From positions 1-51,096 of the forward strand of contig CALMDO010000074.1 in NCBI GenBank assembly GCA_937862805.1: a stretch of DNA of 51,096 bases, read 5' to 3'. Below are positions 8,450 through 17,852 of this stretch, piece by piece. The notes under the pieces were generated by a model. It ran no database searches and was not told the DNA's origin. It was given only the letters and a program-made list of their open reading frames with translations. Numbering within the stretch: position 1 is the stretch's first letter; each line of letters opens with the position of its first letter. A program made the translations under genes and the position numbers. The DNA is from an uncultured Bacteroidota bacterium. GTDB lineage: Bacteria > Bacteroidota > Bacteroidia > Bacteroidales > FEN-979.

Positions 8450-9537
8450 ACGTTGAACCGGATGTGCAGAATGTCACCGTCACCGACAATGTAATTTTTC
8501 CCTTCTACAAAGAGTTTCCCGTTTTCTTTACAGGCATGTTCACTTTTCAGGCGGATAAAATCATCGTATTTCATCACCTCTGCCCTGATAAACCCACGCT
8601 CCAGGTCACTGTGAATGACACCTGCTGCCTGTGGAGCAGTCATCCCTTTTCTGATGGTCCAGGCCCTGACTTCCTTTGGACCTGCCGTAAAAAAACATTG
8701 CAGATCAAGAAGGTCGAAAGCTGCCCGTACCAGTCGGTTCACACCGGGTTCCTGCAGTCCGGCATCCGCCAGAAAAGCAACCCGGTCTTCCGGACTCTCC
8801 AATTCCGCGATCTCCGACTCCATCTTTCCTGCCAAGGTTAAAACCAACGCTTTTTCACCCGCTATTGATTGGGAAAATCTCAGAGAATAATCATTTCCTG
8901 AAACAGCTGCCCCATCTTCCACATTACAAACGTACATCACCGGCTTGTCACTCAGTAAAAACATATCATCCAATATCTTCCGTTCATCAGCAGTAATATC
9001 AACGCTTCTGACCGGTTGAAAATTTTCAAGGTGGTTTTTGATGTGATGAAGGATATCCAGGGCGTGTTTCGCCTCTTTGTCGCCGGCTTTGATCAACTTT
9101 TCTGTACGGGCAATCTTCTTTTCCACCGATTCAAGATCCTTGATTTGAAGCTCGAGGTCAACGATCTCTTTGTCCCTGACCGGGTCCACCGATCCTTCCA
9201 CGTGCGGCAGGAGCGGATCGGTAAAACATCGGATGACATGGATCAGGGCGTCAACATTCCGGATATCGGCAAGAAATTTATTGCCTTCTGTATGGCTGCC
9301 GCCTTTCGACAAACCGGGTATGTCAACCATTTCAATGGTCGTTGGTACTATTTTTGCTGAACGGATCAGTGTATCAATAGCATACAGCCGGTCGTCGGGG
9401 ACATTGACCGTACCCAGGTTGGATTTGGTCCCTGAAAAAGCTGCCTGGTGCGTTTCGGCCCGATTGGTTGAGATGCAATTGAACAAAGTGGTTTTTCCTG
9501 AGCCTGATAATCCGATGATCCCGCATTTCAATGGCAT
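8446..9537 (-). CDS. ychF: YchF/OLA1-type GTPase-like ATPase
   Basis: Ribosome-associated P-loop ATPase of the YchF/OLA1 family, linked to stress responses. The 363-residue length is standard. It has the G1 loop GLSGSGKTTLFN (residues 9-20), the G3-like VDIPGLSKGGSHTEGN with NKFLADIRNVDALIHV, and the C-terminal TGS-type domain (FFTAGPKEVRAWTI, GVIHSDLERGFIRAEV). Family proteins usually read DIAGLVKGAS; the DIPGLSKGGSH variant is a modest deviation. The last base of its stop TAA is shared with the LytTR stop in TTTAAA (8445-8450). Confidence 0.93.
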   Translation of the reverse strand: MPLKCGIIGLSGSGKTTLFNCISTNRAETHQAAFSGTKSNLGTVNVPDDRLYAIDTLIRSAKIVPTTIEMVDIPGLSKGGSHTEGNKFLADIRNVDALIHVIRCFTDPLLPHVEGSVDPVRDKEIVDLELQIKDLESVEKKIARTEKLIKAGDKEAKHALDILHHIKNHLENFQPVRSVDITADERKILDDMFLLSDKPVMYVCNVEDGAAVSGNDYSLRFSQSIAGEKALVLTLAGKMESEIAELESPEDRVAFLADAGLQEPGVNRLVRAAFDLLDLQCFFTAGPKEVRAWTIRKGMTAPQAAGVIHSDLERGFIRAEVMKYDDFIRLKSEHACKENGKLFVEGKNYIVGDGDILHIRFNV

Positions 9538-9585
9538 AGCTTTGGATTTGAGGCTGCGAAGATAGGAAAATCAATTATTTATTCC

Positions 9586-9705
9586 TATCTTTGCACTCCG
9601 TTTTCATAGGGTGGAAACCGGAATCGTTCTTTATATAAATCCCTGCCAATAAACTCAATGTCAAACCCGGTTTGTGCCCTATTGCACGACCACAATTTTT
9701 TTTTA
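9586..9705 (+). promoter_or_regulatory. rpsA promoter -7 element and about 100-base leader
   Basis: TATCTTTG (9586-9593) is an exact TAnnTTTG match followed by GCAC, as at many Bacteroidetes promoters. No -33 TTTG is seen at the expected spacing. Transcription would start near 9600, leaving a leader of roughly 100 bases before ATG 9706 with a T-rich tract just before the start. A small stem GTGC/GCAC lies at about 9674-9687. S1 is often autoregulated at its leader, but nothing here proves that. Confidence 0.55.
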
Positions 9706-11763
9706 ATGATTACCGAAGAGAACAACCTCAATTTGGATCAGCATCCTGAAACCCAGGTTGAACAACAACCATTAGTTGAACCGACAGCTTCCCTGACAGA
9801 AACCCCGGCAGAAGCAGTTGCTGAAACCCTGCCCGAAATGCCTTCTGCAGAACCGGTGGCAGAAGTTGCTCCTGCACCCGTTGTAGAAAAAGAAACCAAG
9901 AAAGCCCGGCTTTCTGCTGAAGAACTGAAAAACTTCGACTGGGATTCCATCGGGAAGAAACACGAAGTTTATACCAACGACGAACGCCGTAAACTGGAAG
10001 AGGTCTACGACCAAACCCTCAGGGCTGTTCAGGACCATGAAGTGATCGAAGGAACGGTAGTTACCATGACCAACCGTGAAGTGGTGGTGAACATCGGTTT
10101 CAAAAGCGACGGCGTGATCCAGATGAACGAATTCCGCTATAACCCCGACCTGAAAATAGGGGATAAGGTGGAAGTTTATGTCGAAAATCAGGAAGATACA
10201 AGTGGACAACTGCTCCTCTCCCATAAAAAAGCCCGGATCCTGAAATCCTGGGAACGGATCAACGACGCTTACGAAAAACAGGAAATTATCAAAGGATACG
10301 TCAAATCCCGCACCAAAGGCGGCTTGATTGTCGATATCTTTGGAATCGAAGCCTTCCTCCCGGGCTCCCAGATCGATGTCAAACCGATCCGCGATTACGA
10401 CGTTTTTGTCGATAAAGTAATGGAATTTAAAGTTGTCAAGATTAACCACGAATACAAAAACGTGGTCGTTTCTCACAAAGCCCTTATCGAAGATGAACTC
10501 GAAGCACAGAAAGCTGAAATCATTAAGAAACTGGAAAAAGGTCAAATCCTTGAAGGTACGGTCAAAAACATCACCAGCTACGGCGTATTCGTTGACCTGG
10601 GCGGTGTTGACGGCCTGATCCACATCACAGACCTGAGCTGGGGCCGTATCAACCACCCTGAAGAGATCGTTTCCCTCGATCAGAAGATTAAAGTCGTAAT
10701 TCTTGACTTCGATGATAACAAGAAACGCATCGCGCTGGGTCTGAAACAATTGACTCCCCATCCATGGGATTCACTCGATCCTGATCTCAAAATTGGCGAC
10801 AAAGTAAATGGAAAAGTGGTGGTGATCGCTGATTACGGTGCATTTGTTGAAATTAACACCGGTGTCGAAGGATTGATCCATGTCTCAGAAATGTCATGGT
10901 CACAACACCTCCGTACTGCCCATGATTTCCTTAAAGTCGGGCAGGAAGTAGAAGCTGTCGTGTTGACCCTTGACCGCGAAGAACGGAAAATGTCAATGGG
11001 GATCAAACAACTGATTCCTGATCCATGGACCAATATCAAGGATAAATACCCCCTGAAATCGAAACATAACGCCACCGTTCGCAACTTTACCAATTTCGGC
11101 ATCTTTGTCGAACTGGAAGAGGGCGTCGACGGACTGATCCACATCTCCGACCTGAGCTGGTCGAAAAAGATCAAACATCCGGCTGAATTTACCAAGATCG
11201 GCGAAAAAATCGAAGTCATGGTACTCGATGTCGATGTGGATAACCGCCGCCTGAGCCTGGGTCATAAACAACTGGAAGAGAACCCCTGGGATGTTTTCGA
11301 AAGCGTTTTCGCCGTTGGATCTGTGCATAAAGGAACCCTTGTAAGCCTGAATGAAAAAGGCGCCATCGTTGCACTCCCATACGGTGTGGAAGGATTTGCC
11401 CCGCTCCGTCACTTGGTAAAAGAAGACAATACCTCTGCCAAGGAAGAAGAACAACTGGAGTTTAAAGTGATCGAATTCTCCAAAGAGAACAAAAAGATCA
11501 TCCTTTCTCACAGTAAAATTCATCAGGATGAACTCAATGCCGAGAGGAACAAAGAATCCAAAGCAAGCATAAAGAAGGAAAAGGATACCAAAAAAGCGGT
11601 CAAAAAAATCAAGGATAACCTTGAAAAGACCACCCTGGGTGACATCGATGCCCTGGCTAACCTGAAAGCCGATATGGTTGCTGCAGAAGAAAAAGCCGCA
11701 AAGAATGCTACACCGGAAATGCCTGCTGCAGAGCCGGAAGCTGAAGAACCCAAGGCTGAATAA
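9706..11763 (+). CDS. rpsA: 30S ribosomal protein S1
   Basis: RNA-binding ribosomal protein that helps mRNA bind the 30S subunit. Six S1 (OB-fold) repeats are visible, each centred on a pattern such as GVFVDLGGVDGLIHI, covering about residues 125-610. They are preceded by an acidic Pro/Glu-rich N-terminal extension and followed by a Lys/Glu-rich tail, giving 685 residues. ATG 9706 (MITEENN) is preferred over ATG 9658, whose 16 extra residues (MSNPVCALLHDHNFFL) look unlike an S1 N-terminus. It is followed after five bases by rnz. Confidence 0.95.
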   Translation: MITEENNLNLDQHPETQVEQQPLVEPTASLTETPAEAVAETLPEMPSAEPVAEVAPAPVVEKETKKARLSAEELKNFDWDSIGKKHEVYTNDERRKLEEVYDQTLRAVQDHEVIEGTVVTMTNREVVVNIGFKSDGVIQMNEFRYNPDLKIGDKVEVYVENQEDTSGQLLLSHKKARILKSWERINDAYEKQEIIKGYVKSRTKGGLIVDIFGIEAFLPGSQIDVKPIRDYDVFVDKVMEFKVVKINHEYKNVVVSHKALIEDELEAQKAEIIKKLEKGQILEGTVKNITSYGVFVDLGGVDGLIHITDLSWGRINHPEEIVSLDQKIKVVILDFDDNKKRIALGLKQLTPHPWDSLDPDLKIGDKVNGKVVVIADYGAFVEINTGVEGLIHVSEMSWSQHLRTAHDFLKVGQEVEAVVLTLDREERKMSMGIKQLIPDPWTNIKDKYPLKSKHNATVRNFTNFGIFVELEEGVDGLIHISDLSWSKKIKHPAEFTKIGEKIEVMVLDVDVDNRRLSLGHKQLEENPWDVFESVFAVGSVHKGTLVSLNEKGAIVALPYGVEGFAPLRHLVKEDNTSAKEEEQLEFKVIEFSKENKKIILSHSKIHQDELNAERNKESKASIKKEKDTKKAVKKIKDNLEKTTLGDIDALANLKADMVAAEEKAAKNATPEMPAAEPEAEEPKAE

Positions 11764-11768
11764 TTGTC

Positions 11769-12572
11769 ATGACTTTCTCGGTGATGGTTTTGGGATGCAG
11801 CGCAGCGATCCCGACCCGAAACCGCCATCTAAGCGCTCATTTGCTCAATGCAAATGAGCGCTTCTGTTTGATCGACTGTGGTGAAGGTACCCAATTCCAA
11901 TTGCGCCAATACCATATCCCCTGGAAAAGGATAGACTATGTTTTTATCAGTCACCTGCATGGGGACCATTTCTTTGGTTTGGCAGGACTCCTCAACTCCA
12001 TGCACCTGCTGGGCAGGACCAATGATCTCTATTTATATGCCCCTGAACCGCTGCAAGAAATCCTGGATCTGCAATTTTCAGCCTCCGCAACTACCCTGAG
12101 ATATCTTTTGCACTTTCAGCGTTTGGAGATGAATCACACTTCAGTACTCATCGACAATCAAAAGCTGAAAGTGTTGTCTTTCCCCCTTAAACACAGCATT
12201 CCTGCCTGCGGATTTCTGTTTACTGAAAAGAACCCTCCCCGAAAAGTGTCCACTCCCCGCTCGTTTGCATACTGCAGCGACACCGCCTACGATCCCGGGA
12301 TCATACCCGTGATCCGGGAGGCTGGCTTGCTTTATCACGAAGCGACTTTTTTGCATGAAATGGAAAAAGCAGCACAGGAAAAGTACCATTCCACTGCCCT
12401 TCAGGCTGCACAAATCGCACGTGATGCGAAGGTGAAAAAAATGATCATAGGCCATTTTTCAGCCCGTTATGAAACCTTGCAACCTTTGCTGGACGAGGCC
12501 AGAACAGTATTTCCCGAAACTTACCTGGCAGAAGAAGGGGGCTTGATTGACTGCGGCAATAACGAATCGTAA
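11769..12572 (+). CDS. rnz: ribonuclease Z, short form
   Basis: Metallo-beta-lactamase-fold endonuclease that trims tRNA 3' trailers. The zinc motif SHLHGDHFFGL supplies H62, H64, D66 and H67, and later ligands appear in LKHSIPACGF, YCSDTAYD and IIGHFSARYE. At 267 residues it is shorter than the usual 300 or so. A 3' trimming enzyme suits an organism whose tRNA-Met lacks encoded CCA. It is five bases after rpsA and likely cotranscribed. A perfect 13-base inverted repeat sits inside its 5' coding region (11831-11863). Its end overlaps the convergent FAD/Fe-S gene by 52 bases. Confidence 0.92.
   Translation: MTFSVMVLGCSAAIPTRNRHLSAHLLNANERFCLIDCGEGTQFQLRQYHIPWKRIDYVFISHLHGDHFFGLAGLLNSMHLLGRTNDLYLYAPEPLQEILDLQFSASATTLRYLLHFQRLEMNHTSVLIDNQKLKVLSFPLKHSIPACGFLFTEKNPPRKVSTPRSFAYCSDTAYDPGIIPVIREAGLLYHEATFLHEMEKAAQEKYHSTALQAAQIARDAKVKKMIIGHFSARYETLQPLLDEARTVFPETYLAEEGGLIDCGNNES
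11831..11863 (+). repeat. perfect 13-base inverted repeat inside rnz
   Basis: AAGCGCTCATTTG (11831-11843) and its exact reverse complement (11851-11863) are separated by seven bases. The hairpin would form in rnz mRNA about 70 bases after the rpsA stop and within codons 21-32 of rnz. No U-tract follows, so it is not a standard terminator. Confidence 0.85.
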
Positions 12573-15508
12573 AGAATCTCCACGGGATGGTAAGCAGTAC
12601 GTCCGGTGCCGTCTTTAATCTGGTGCCTGCAGGAGGTGCCGGGCGCTGCAATGATCACATTATCAGGTGTTTTACGTATCTGCGGGAAGAGTACCATTTC
12701 TCCGACTTTTATCGACACTTCATAATGTTCTTTTTCATAACCGAAAGCGCCCGCCATACCACAACAACCGGAAGGTATCTCCTCCACAGTATAGTTAATT
12801 GGCAAGGAAAGCATTTTCCGCGTACTGTCAACAGAAGCAAGGGCTTTTTGGTGACAGTGGCCATGGAGTTTGATGTGCTTTTTCTCTGTAGTGAAGATTT
12901 TTGAGGGATCGAGGTTCCTCTCCCGGAAGATTTTCAGGATGAACTCGTCAATCAGCCAGGTCTGTTTTGCCAGTTCAAGAGCATCCTTCTTTAAAGAAGA
13001 ACCGACCAGATCGGGATACTCATCCCTGAAACTCAGGATGGCAGAGGGTTCAATGCCCACCAATGGCTGCTTTTCATTGACCCTGGCATGAAAGGCTTGA
13101 ACATTCTGCCGTGCCAGCTTTTGCGCTTTCCGGACCAACCCTTTGGAAATAAACGTACGACCACTCTCCCCGTGAGGGATCAGGATCACCTCGTAACCCA
13201 ATGCTTGCAGGAGGCGGATGGCTTTGATGCCCACCACGGTATCATTATAATCGGTAAATTCATCCAGAAAGAGATAAACCATGGGTAGTGTCTGATCAGA
13301 GGGAGCACCCGTCATCACTATTTTTTCCCGTATGGCCCTTTTACGAACGGTTGACTTGCCAATCAGCGGAAGGGTTCGTTGTGGTGCAAACCCCATTGTA
13401 TGCTTAGCTATTCCTGATACCCAACGGTTTTTCATGAAAAAATTGAAAAGGGAAGGAGCGATTGAGCCTAACCGATTGATCGAGGTGATGTGGGCGATCA
13501 TCAGTGAACGCAAAGGTACCCCCCTGGCATCATGGTAATGCTGGAGAAATTCCGCTTTCAAGCGCGCCATGTCAACATTTGAAGGACACTCTGATTTGCA
13601 GGCTTTGCAGGAGAGACAGAGATCCATGACGGCATAGATCTCGGGGTGGTCGAAAGGATTCTCTTTTTCGGAACGGGTAAGCATTTCACGCAAAAGATTG
13701 GCCCTTGCACGGGTGGTGGTATGCTCTTCACCCAGCGCCATATAGGAAGGACACATCCAACGACCGGTTATTATTGTGTTTCTGCAATCTCCCGAACCGT
13801 TGCATTGTTCTGCAGCGCGCAGGATGCCGTGGTTTGATGAGAAATCAAAAAAGGTCTGTATCTCTTTTACTTTGCTCCCCGCGTCAAAACGGAGATGGGT
13901 GTTCATCGGCGGGGTATTGGTAATTTTCTCAGGATTGAAAATCCGGTCAGGATCCCAGACAGCTTTGATTGAACATAGCAAATGGTAATTGGCTTGCCCT
14001 AACATCAGTGGGATGAATTCTCCCCTGAGGCGCCCGTCACCGTGTTCACCCGAAAGGGAACCTCTGTATTTCTTTACGAGATGAGCAGTTTCCAAAGCAA
14101 CGGTATGGAACAGCTCTACATCTGCCGGATCTTTAAGGTTGAGGACCGGCCGGAGGTGGAGCTCCCCGGAACCGACGTGGGCATAGTAAACGCAATCAAG
14201 CCCCAGTTTCTGCATCATTTCTCTAAAATCGCGGATGTAATCGGGGAGCACTTCGGGACTGACAGCCGTGTCTTCAGTTACAGGAACCGGCTTTCGGTCG
14301 CCCGGATAATTGGAAAGAACCCCCAATCCGGCTTTTCTCAATTCCCACACTTTTTTCAGATCCGGAGAAAAAATGAGGGGAAAATGGTAACCTAAGCCGG
14401 CATCACGCATTGCGGATTCAACTTTACGGGCCATGAGAAGGATCTCTTCGCGGCTATCCCGTGCGAATTCTATGATCAGGATAGCCCCCGGATCTCCCTG
14501 GATGAAAAAGCGGTTCTGGCGCTGGGTGATGTTGTCACGGGTACAATCCATGATTGCTTTGTCCATCAGTTCAACTGAACCGGGCTGATATTTCAGAGCG
14601 ATCAGGTTGGCTTTCAAAGCATCCGCAACGGTGTGACAATGAACGCAAAGCAGTCCTTTCTCGCAGGGTGGGAGGGGAACCAGATTCAGTTTGATCTCGG
14701 TGATGAACATCAGGGTTCCTTCGGAACCTGCAATCAACCGGCACATGTTGAAAGGGACTGTTTGTGAATCCCCGAAGGGTTGGGTCTCTAATAACAGATC
14801 AAGGGCATATCCGGTATTTCTGCGATGAAGGGCGGGATCAGGATACTCGCTTCGGATGTTCTCCTGATTGACAGGATCTGAAAGAATTTTATGCAGGTGC
14901 CGGTAAACCTTGTTTTCCAGTTTTTCGCCCTGGCATTTTTTCAGGAACTCCTCCCGGTTTAGCGCGGAGAATTCCACTTCTGAACCATCACTGAGAAACC
15001 CTTTTACCGAGATCAGGTGGTCACGGGTGCTTCCGTACAGGATCGAGTGGGCCCCGCATGAGTTGTTTCCGACCATTCCGCCTATCATACAGCGGCTTGA
15101 AGTACTCGTTTCCGGTCCAAAGAACAACCCGTGTTGTTCAGCCACTTTGTTGAGTTCATCCAAAATGACACCGGGTTGAACCCTTGCCCATCGGGCATTC
15201 TTGTCAATCTCCAGTATTTTGGTCATGTGCCTTGAAACATCCACCACCAATCCGCTCCCGACTACCTGCCCTGCCAGCGAAGTACCGGCTGTACGGGGGA
15301 TCAGGGGGATTTTTTCACGGGAAGCCAGTTTAATCAGTTTATTGATAGCCTCCTCATTTCGCGGACGTGCTACCCCCAAAGGTTTTTCACGGTAAGCCGA
15401 TGCATCTGTCGCGTAGAGAATTCGGGAAGATTCATCCAGCAGGATCTCTCCATCGAATTCCGGTGCAAAAGTTTTTAGTATGGAAACAGGAGATGGCTCT
15501 TCTCTCAT
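12521..15508 (-). CDS. FAD-linked / Fe-S dehydrogenase fusion (YdiJ-like)
   Basis: A 995-residue two-part oxidoreductase for a 2-hydroxy acid. The N-terminal half is a GlcD/LldD-like FAD domain (PRTAGTSLAGQVVGSG near residue 80, GPETSTSSRCMIGGMVGNNS, then SGEHGDGRLRGEF). The C-terminal half is GlcF-like, with a ferredoxin-type motif CLSCKACKSECPSNV and a CCG-type domain (HGHCHQKAL, IPSGCCGMAGAFGYE). Length and order match E. coli YdiJ, a D-2-hydroxyglutarate dehydrogenase; D-lactate or glycolate are alternatives. The gene's ATG overlaps the upstream hydrolase stop (ATGA), and the operon begins with a DUF1338 enzyme, which fits a 2-hydroxyglutarate substrate. Confidence 0.88.
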   Translation of the reverse strand: MREEPSPVSILKTFAPEFDGEILLDESSRILYATDASAYREKPLGVARPRNEEAINKLIKLASREKIPLIPRTAGTSLAGQVVGSGLVVDVSRHMTKILEIDKNARWARVQPGVILDELNKVAEQHGLFFGPETSTSSRCMIGGMVGNNSCGAHSILYGSTRDHLISVKGFLSDGSEVEFSALNREEFLKKCQGEKLENKVYRHLHKILSDPVNQENIRSEYPDPALHRRNTGYALDLLLETQPFGDSQTVPFNMCRLIAGSEGTLMFITEIKLNLVPLPPCEKGLLCVHCHTVADALKANLIALKYQPGSVELMDKAIMDCTRDNITQRQNRFFIQGDPGAILIIEFARDSREEILLMARKVESAMRDAGLGYHFPLIFSPDLKKVWELRKAGLGVLSNYPGDRKPVPVTEDTAVSPEVLPDYIRDFREMMQKLGLDCVYYAHVGSGELHLRPVLNLKDPADVELFHTVALETAHLVKKYRGSLSGEHGDGRLRGEFIPLMLGQANYHLLCSIKAVWDPDRIFNPEKITNTPPMNTHLRFDAGSKVKEIQTFFDFSSNHGILRAAEQCNGSGDCRNTIITGRWMCPSYMALGEEHTTTRARANLLREMLTRSEKENPFDHPEIYAVMDLCLSCKACKSECPSNVDMARLKAEFLQHYHDARGVPLRSLMIAHITSINRLGSIAPSLFNFFMKNRWVSGIAKHTMGFAPQRTLPLIGKSTVRKRAIREKIVMTGAPSDQTLPMVYLFLDEFTDYNDTVVGIKAIRLLQALGYEVILIPHGESGRTFISKGLVRKAQKLARQNVQAFHARVNEKQPLVGIEPSAILSFRDEYPDLVGSSLKKDALELAKQTWLIDEFILKIFRERNLDPSKIFTTEKKHIKLHGHCHQKALASVDSTRKMLSLPINYTVEEIPSGCCGMAGAFGYEKEHYEVSIKVGEMVLFPQIRKTPDNVIIAAPGTSCRHQIKDGTGRTAYHPVEILYDSLLPQSIKPPSSAR

Positions 15509-16911
15509 TTTATTTCTTTCATCAGGTCAAAAACATCCGGTCTCGATTGCAGTTTTTCAAATTCAGGTTGCTGCAGGATCCTTTGGCGGTCGTTGAACCC
15601 TTTTTCAATGGCTGTGCTAAGCTGCCTGATGGCGCCAGTCGTATCCCCGGTTTGGATCTGAATGACAGCGCCAAGATACCAGGGTTCTGTGTTGTCAGGG
15701 TCTGCCAGTCGATAAATGTCATTGACCTTCATGGCGAGCGGGATATTATGCTGGTTCATAATCGCTGTTACATTGGAATAGCACAGTAAACTCAGGTAAG
15801 CCCTCAGGCGGGCATTCATCAGGGTGTCCTCCGGATTGTCGCCTGGCCGGACCCGTTTCAGTCCGTTGATCCGGTTGACCCACCAATCTTTATCTTTTGT
15901 AAAGAGGGCTCCGGCAAGTTCTGCTTGTGCTTTTTCTTCCCTTTCAAGTACCATTTGATGGTACTCCTGTTGTTTTTTATAGATCGCATTGGCCCTGATA
16001 TCAATAAGTTTCTGATGTAAATCCTGATCCTTGGCCAACCCTTCAAGCCCATTGAGTGCCAGTTCTATGGTGATTGATGCCTCTGTCAACCTGCCCTTCT
16101 TCATCAGGCTGTCAGCCTCTTTTCTGAGTTTTTCGACACTTTCATTAATCCGGCTCTCTTTTTTTCCTGCCCTTCCATCTTTCATGGCATTGAAGAGGGT
16201 CCATTCGATCGCTTTTTCCATCACCCGTGCCGGAGGCCACGAATGGTTCCCTTTGTAAGTAAGGAGAAAATGCCTGAATCCAAGAAGATCCAGCATACCG
16301 TCCAATTCCATCATCTCCCGGAGGTTGAAATCTGCTTCACCGGCGATGCCGAAGTAGTCAAAGTGGTATATGGGAGGTTGATTGCCCTGTGGAAAACCAG
16401 CGCCACAACCGATCACTGACTTTATCTCCGGATGAAGCATCGCAGCCAGGGTTGCAACGCGTGCTCCGCCGGAGAAACCCATAACGTAGATCTGATTGGT
16501 ATCCAATGGATAACGAGTTTTTACCTCTTCCAATAAATTGTTGACAATGGTTGTGATCTCCACCTGGCTCAACCCATTGTGCGACTCATTTGAACCAACC
16601 AGGATAATACCATATTTTTCCGCCAGGCCCTTGTAAATCGAAACGGGTAACGAACCCTCTGCGTGTGCATCAAATGCCAGAAAAACCGGATAAAGGGTGG
16701 TACTTACACCTCCTGATGTATCATTTGGCATATACAATGCATAAGTTCCACCGGCCGATTGTAAAGTTTCAACACGGGGGTGCACTACTCCTGAAGCCGG
16801 CCGTTCAGGTTTGTTCCCATTCCCTTTCCGTTCATTTCCTGTATGACATGAAGCACAAATCCATGCAATAAGGACAACGGGAATCAATAATTGTCTTAAG
16901 TACCATTCCAT
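15505..16911 (-). CDS. lipoprotein alpha/beta-hydrolase with C-terminal helical repeats
   Basis: A 468-residue exported protein. The N-terminus has a signal peptide with lipobox ending ICASC. Residues about 50-245 form an alpha/beta-hydrolase: VMGFSGGARVA holds the GxSGG nucleophile serine, and YKGNHSWPPARV holds the likely catalytic histidine, as in feruloyl-esterase or PHB-depolymerase-like families. The C-terminal 220 residues are charged and helical, with a TPR-like end (EPWYLGAVIQIQTGDTTGAI). The substrate is unknown. It is 30 bases downstream of the DUF1338 gene and overlaps the FAD/Fe-S dehydrogenase by four bases, so all three are probably cotranscribed. Confidence 0.75.
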   Translation of the reverse strand: MEWYLRQLLIPVVLIAWICASCHTGNERKGNGNKPERPASGVVHPRVETLQSAGGTYALYMPNDTSGGVSTTLYPVFLAFDAHAEGSLPVSIYKGLAEKYGIILVGSNESHNGLSQVEITTIVNNLLEEVKTRYPLDTNQIYVMGFSGGARVATLAAMLHPEIKSVIGCGAGFPQGNQPPIYHFDYFGIAGEADFNLREMMELDGMLDLLGFRHFLLTYKGNHSWPPARVMEKAIEWTLFNAMKDGRAGKKESRINESVEKLRKEADSLMKKGRLTEASITIELALNGLEGLAKDQDLHQKLIDIRANAIYKKQQEYHQMVLEREEKAQAELAGALFTKDKDWWVNRINGLKRVRPGDNPEDTLMNARLRAYLSLLCYSNVTAIMNQHNIPLAMKVNDIYRLADPDNTEPWYLGAVIQIQTGDTTGAIRQLSTAIEKGFNDRQRILQQPEFEKLQSRPDVFDLMKEIK

Positions 16912-16941
16912 TGGGGAAGCAGCGAATGTAATGCGGTTTGA

Positions 16942-17748
16942 TTATTTTTTGTAAAAATCGGTCGATTCGAAGATCTTATCCGCTGATTTGGCGATGAAAC
17001 CACTATACAATTTTCCATCTCCGTCGGGATACCTCCGGGCAAACTCATAATAACAACCCGGGATTTCAAAGCGGCCCTCAGTAAATTCTATTGGGACCAA
17101 CCCTGCTTTGATACTCGATTGTTCCAAAAGTTCAAAGGGCGTTCCCTGGATCTCGCCGGCTGCATCATTCAAAAGGAATCCGTTTTCCTTCAGCAATTGA
17201 TTGACCTTTTCAATACTGTTGTATTTTTTCAGATGGTTCACACTTACCGTAAAATGGTTTGCTCTGAATCCATGAACATACAACCATGCGGCGTATTCCG
17301 ATTCGTTTCGCAATTTTTCATAGACACGGTGTGACGGAATACCTGAAATATTGCCCGCAAAGAGGAGATCATTGGATAACAGATTGTGCTCGGGTATTGA
17401 TTGTATCCAGCCATGAATCACTTGTTGGAGATAAAAACTGAAAGACTCCATGAGCAATTCGCTGATAAAGATCCTGGGGGCACTTTTGTCCGTCTTGTGT
17501 TCATAGTGGCGGGCGAAAAGATGCTTTTTCTCAAACCGGTATTCCCCCATCATCTCATAGTTGTTGCGTAGAAATGGAAGCGCCAACTGATCAATGCCGA
17601 TGGAGGGATGGCTGAAAGTACGGAAAGCTATGTGATCGTTGATGACAATTTCTCCTTCTGACCTGAACAAATCATATACTTTTTGAGTCAAAGGATTGTA
17701 ATCAGCGTAATCCTTCCAAAGTTTTTCAAAAATGGTGGTAAGATTCAT
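16942..17748 (-). CDS. DUF1338 (HglS-like) dioxygenase/decarboxylase family protein
   Basis: Belongs to the DUF1338 family, whose studied member HglS turns 2-oxoadipate into D-2-hydroxyglutarate with Fe(II) and oxygen in lysine breakdown. From ATG 17748 the protein has 268 residues, shorter than HglS. NDHIAFRTF gives His39 and Arg43, matching the family's metal His and substrate Arg spaced four apart; a second His is in ANHFTVSVNHL and a Glu in CYYEFARRY. ATG 17748 is preferred over the start at 17769 because MNLTTIFEKLW is a family-like beginning. It leads the operon with the lipoprotein hydrolase and the FAD/Fe-S dehydrogenase. An oxygen-using step would be odd in a strict anaerobe, so the true reaction is uncertain. 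Confidence 0.8.
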   Translation of the reverse strand: MNLTTIFEKLWKDYADYNPLTQKVYDLFRSEGEIVINDHIAFRTFSHPSIGIDQLALPFLRNNYEMMGEYRFEKKHLFARHYEHKTDKSAPRIFISELLMESFSFYLQQVIHGWIQSIPEHNLLSNDLLFAGNISGIPSHRVYEKLRNESEYAAWLYVHGFRANHFTVSVNHLKKYNSIEKVNQLLKENGFLLNDAAGEIQGTPFELLEQSSIKAGLVPIEFTEGRFEIPGCYYEFARRYPDGDGKLYSGFIAKSADKIFESTDFYKK

Positions 17749-17766
17749 AAACAATTGTTTTGCTTT

Positions 17767-17774
17767 CAAAAATA
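17767..17774 (-). promoter_or_regulatory. -7 element for the DUF1338 operon
   Basis: Minus strand TATTTTTG matches TAnnTTTG, 18 bases before ATG 17748, in the spacer shared with the divergent histidine kinase. No clear -33 partner. Confidence 0.4.
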
Positions 17775-17852
17775 AACAAAAAGATCATTGCCCTGTATCC
17801 TCCCGGGAGATCATTGTGGCAGCCATTTTCTTTCCCATTCAATAATTACTTT

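Noticed and set aside
9772-10761. 329-codon open frame antisense to rpsA
   Set aside because: It mirrors the strongly biased S1 codons, has a Phe/Asp-rich composition and no recognisable domain; the sense strand has six clear S1 repeats.
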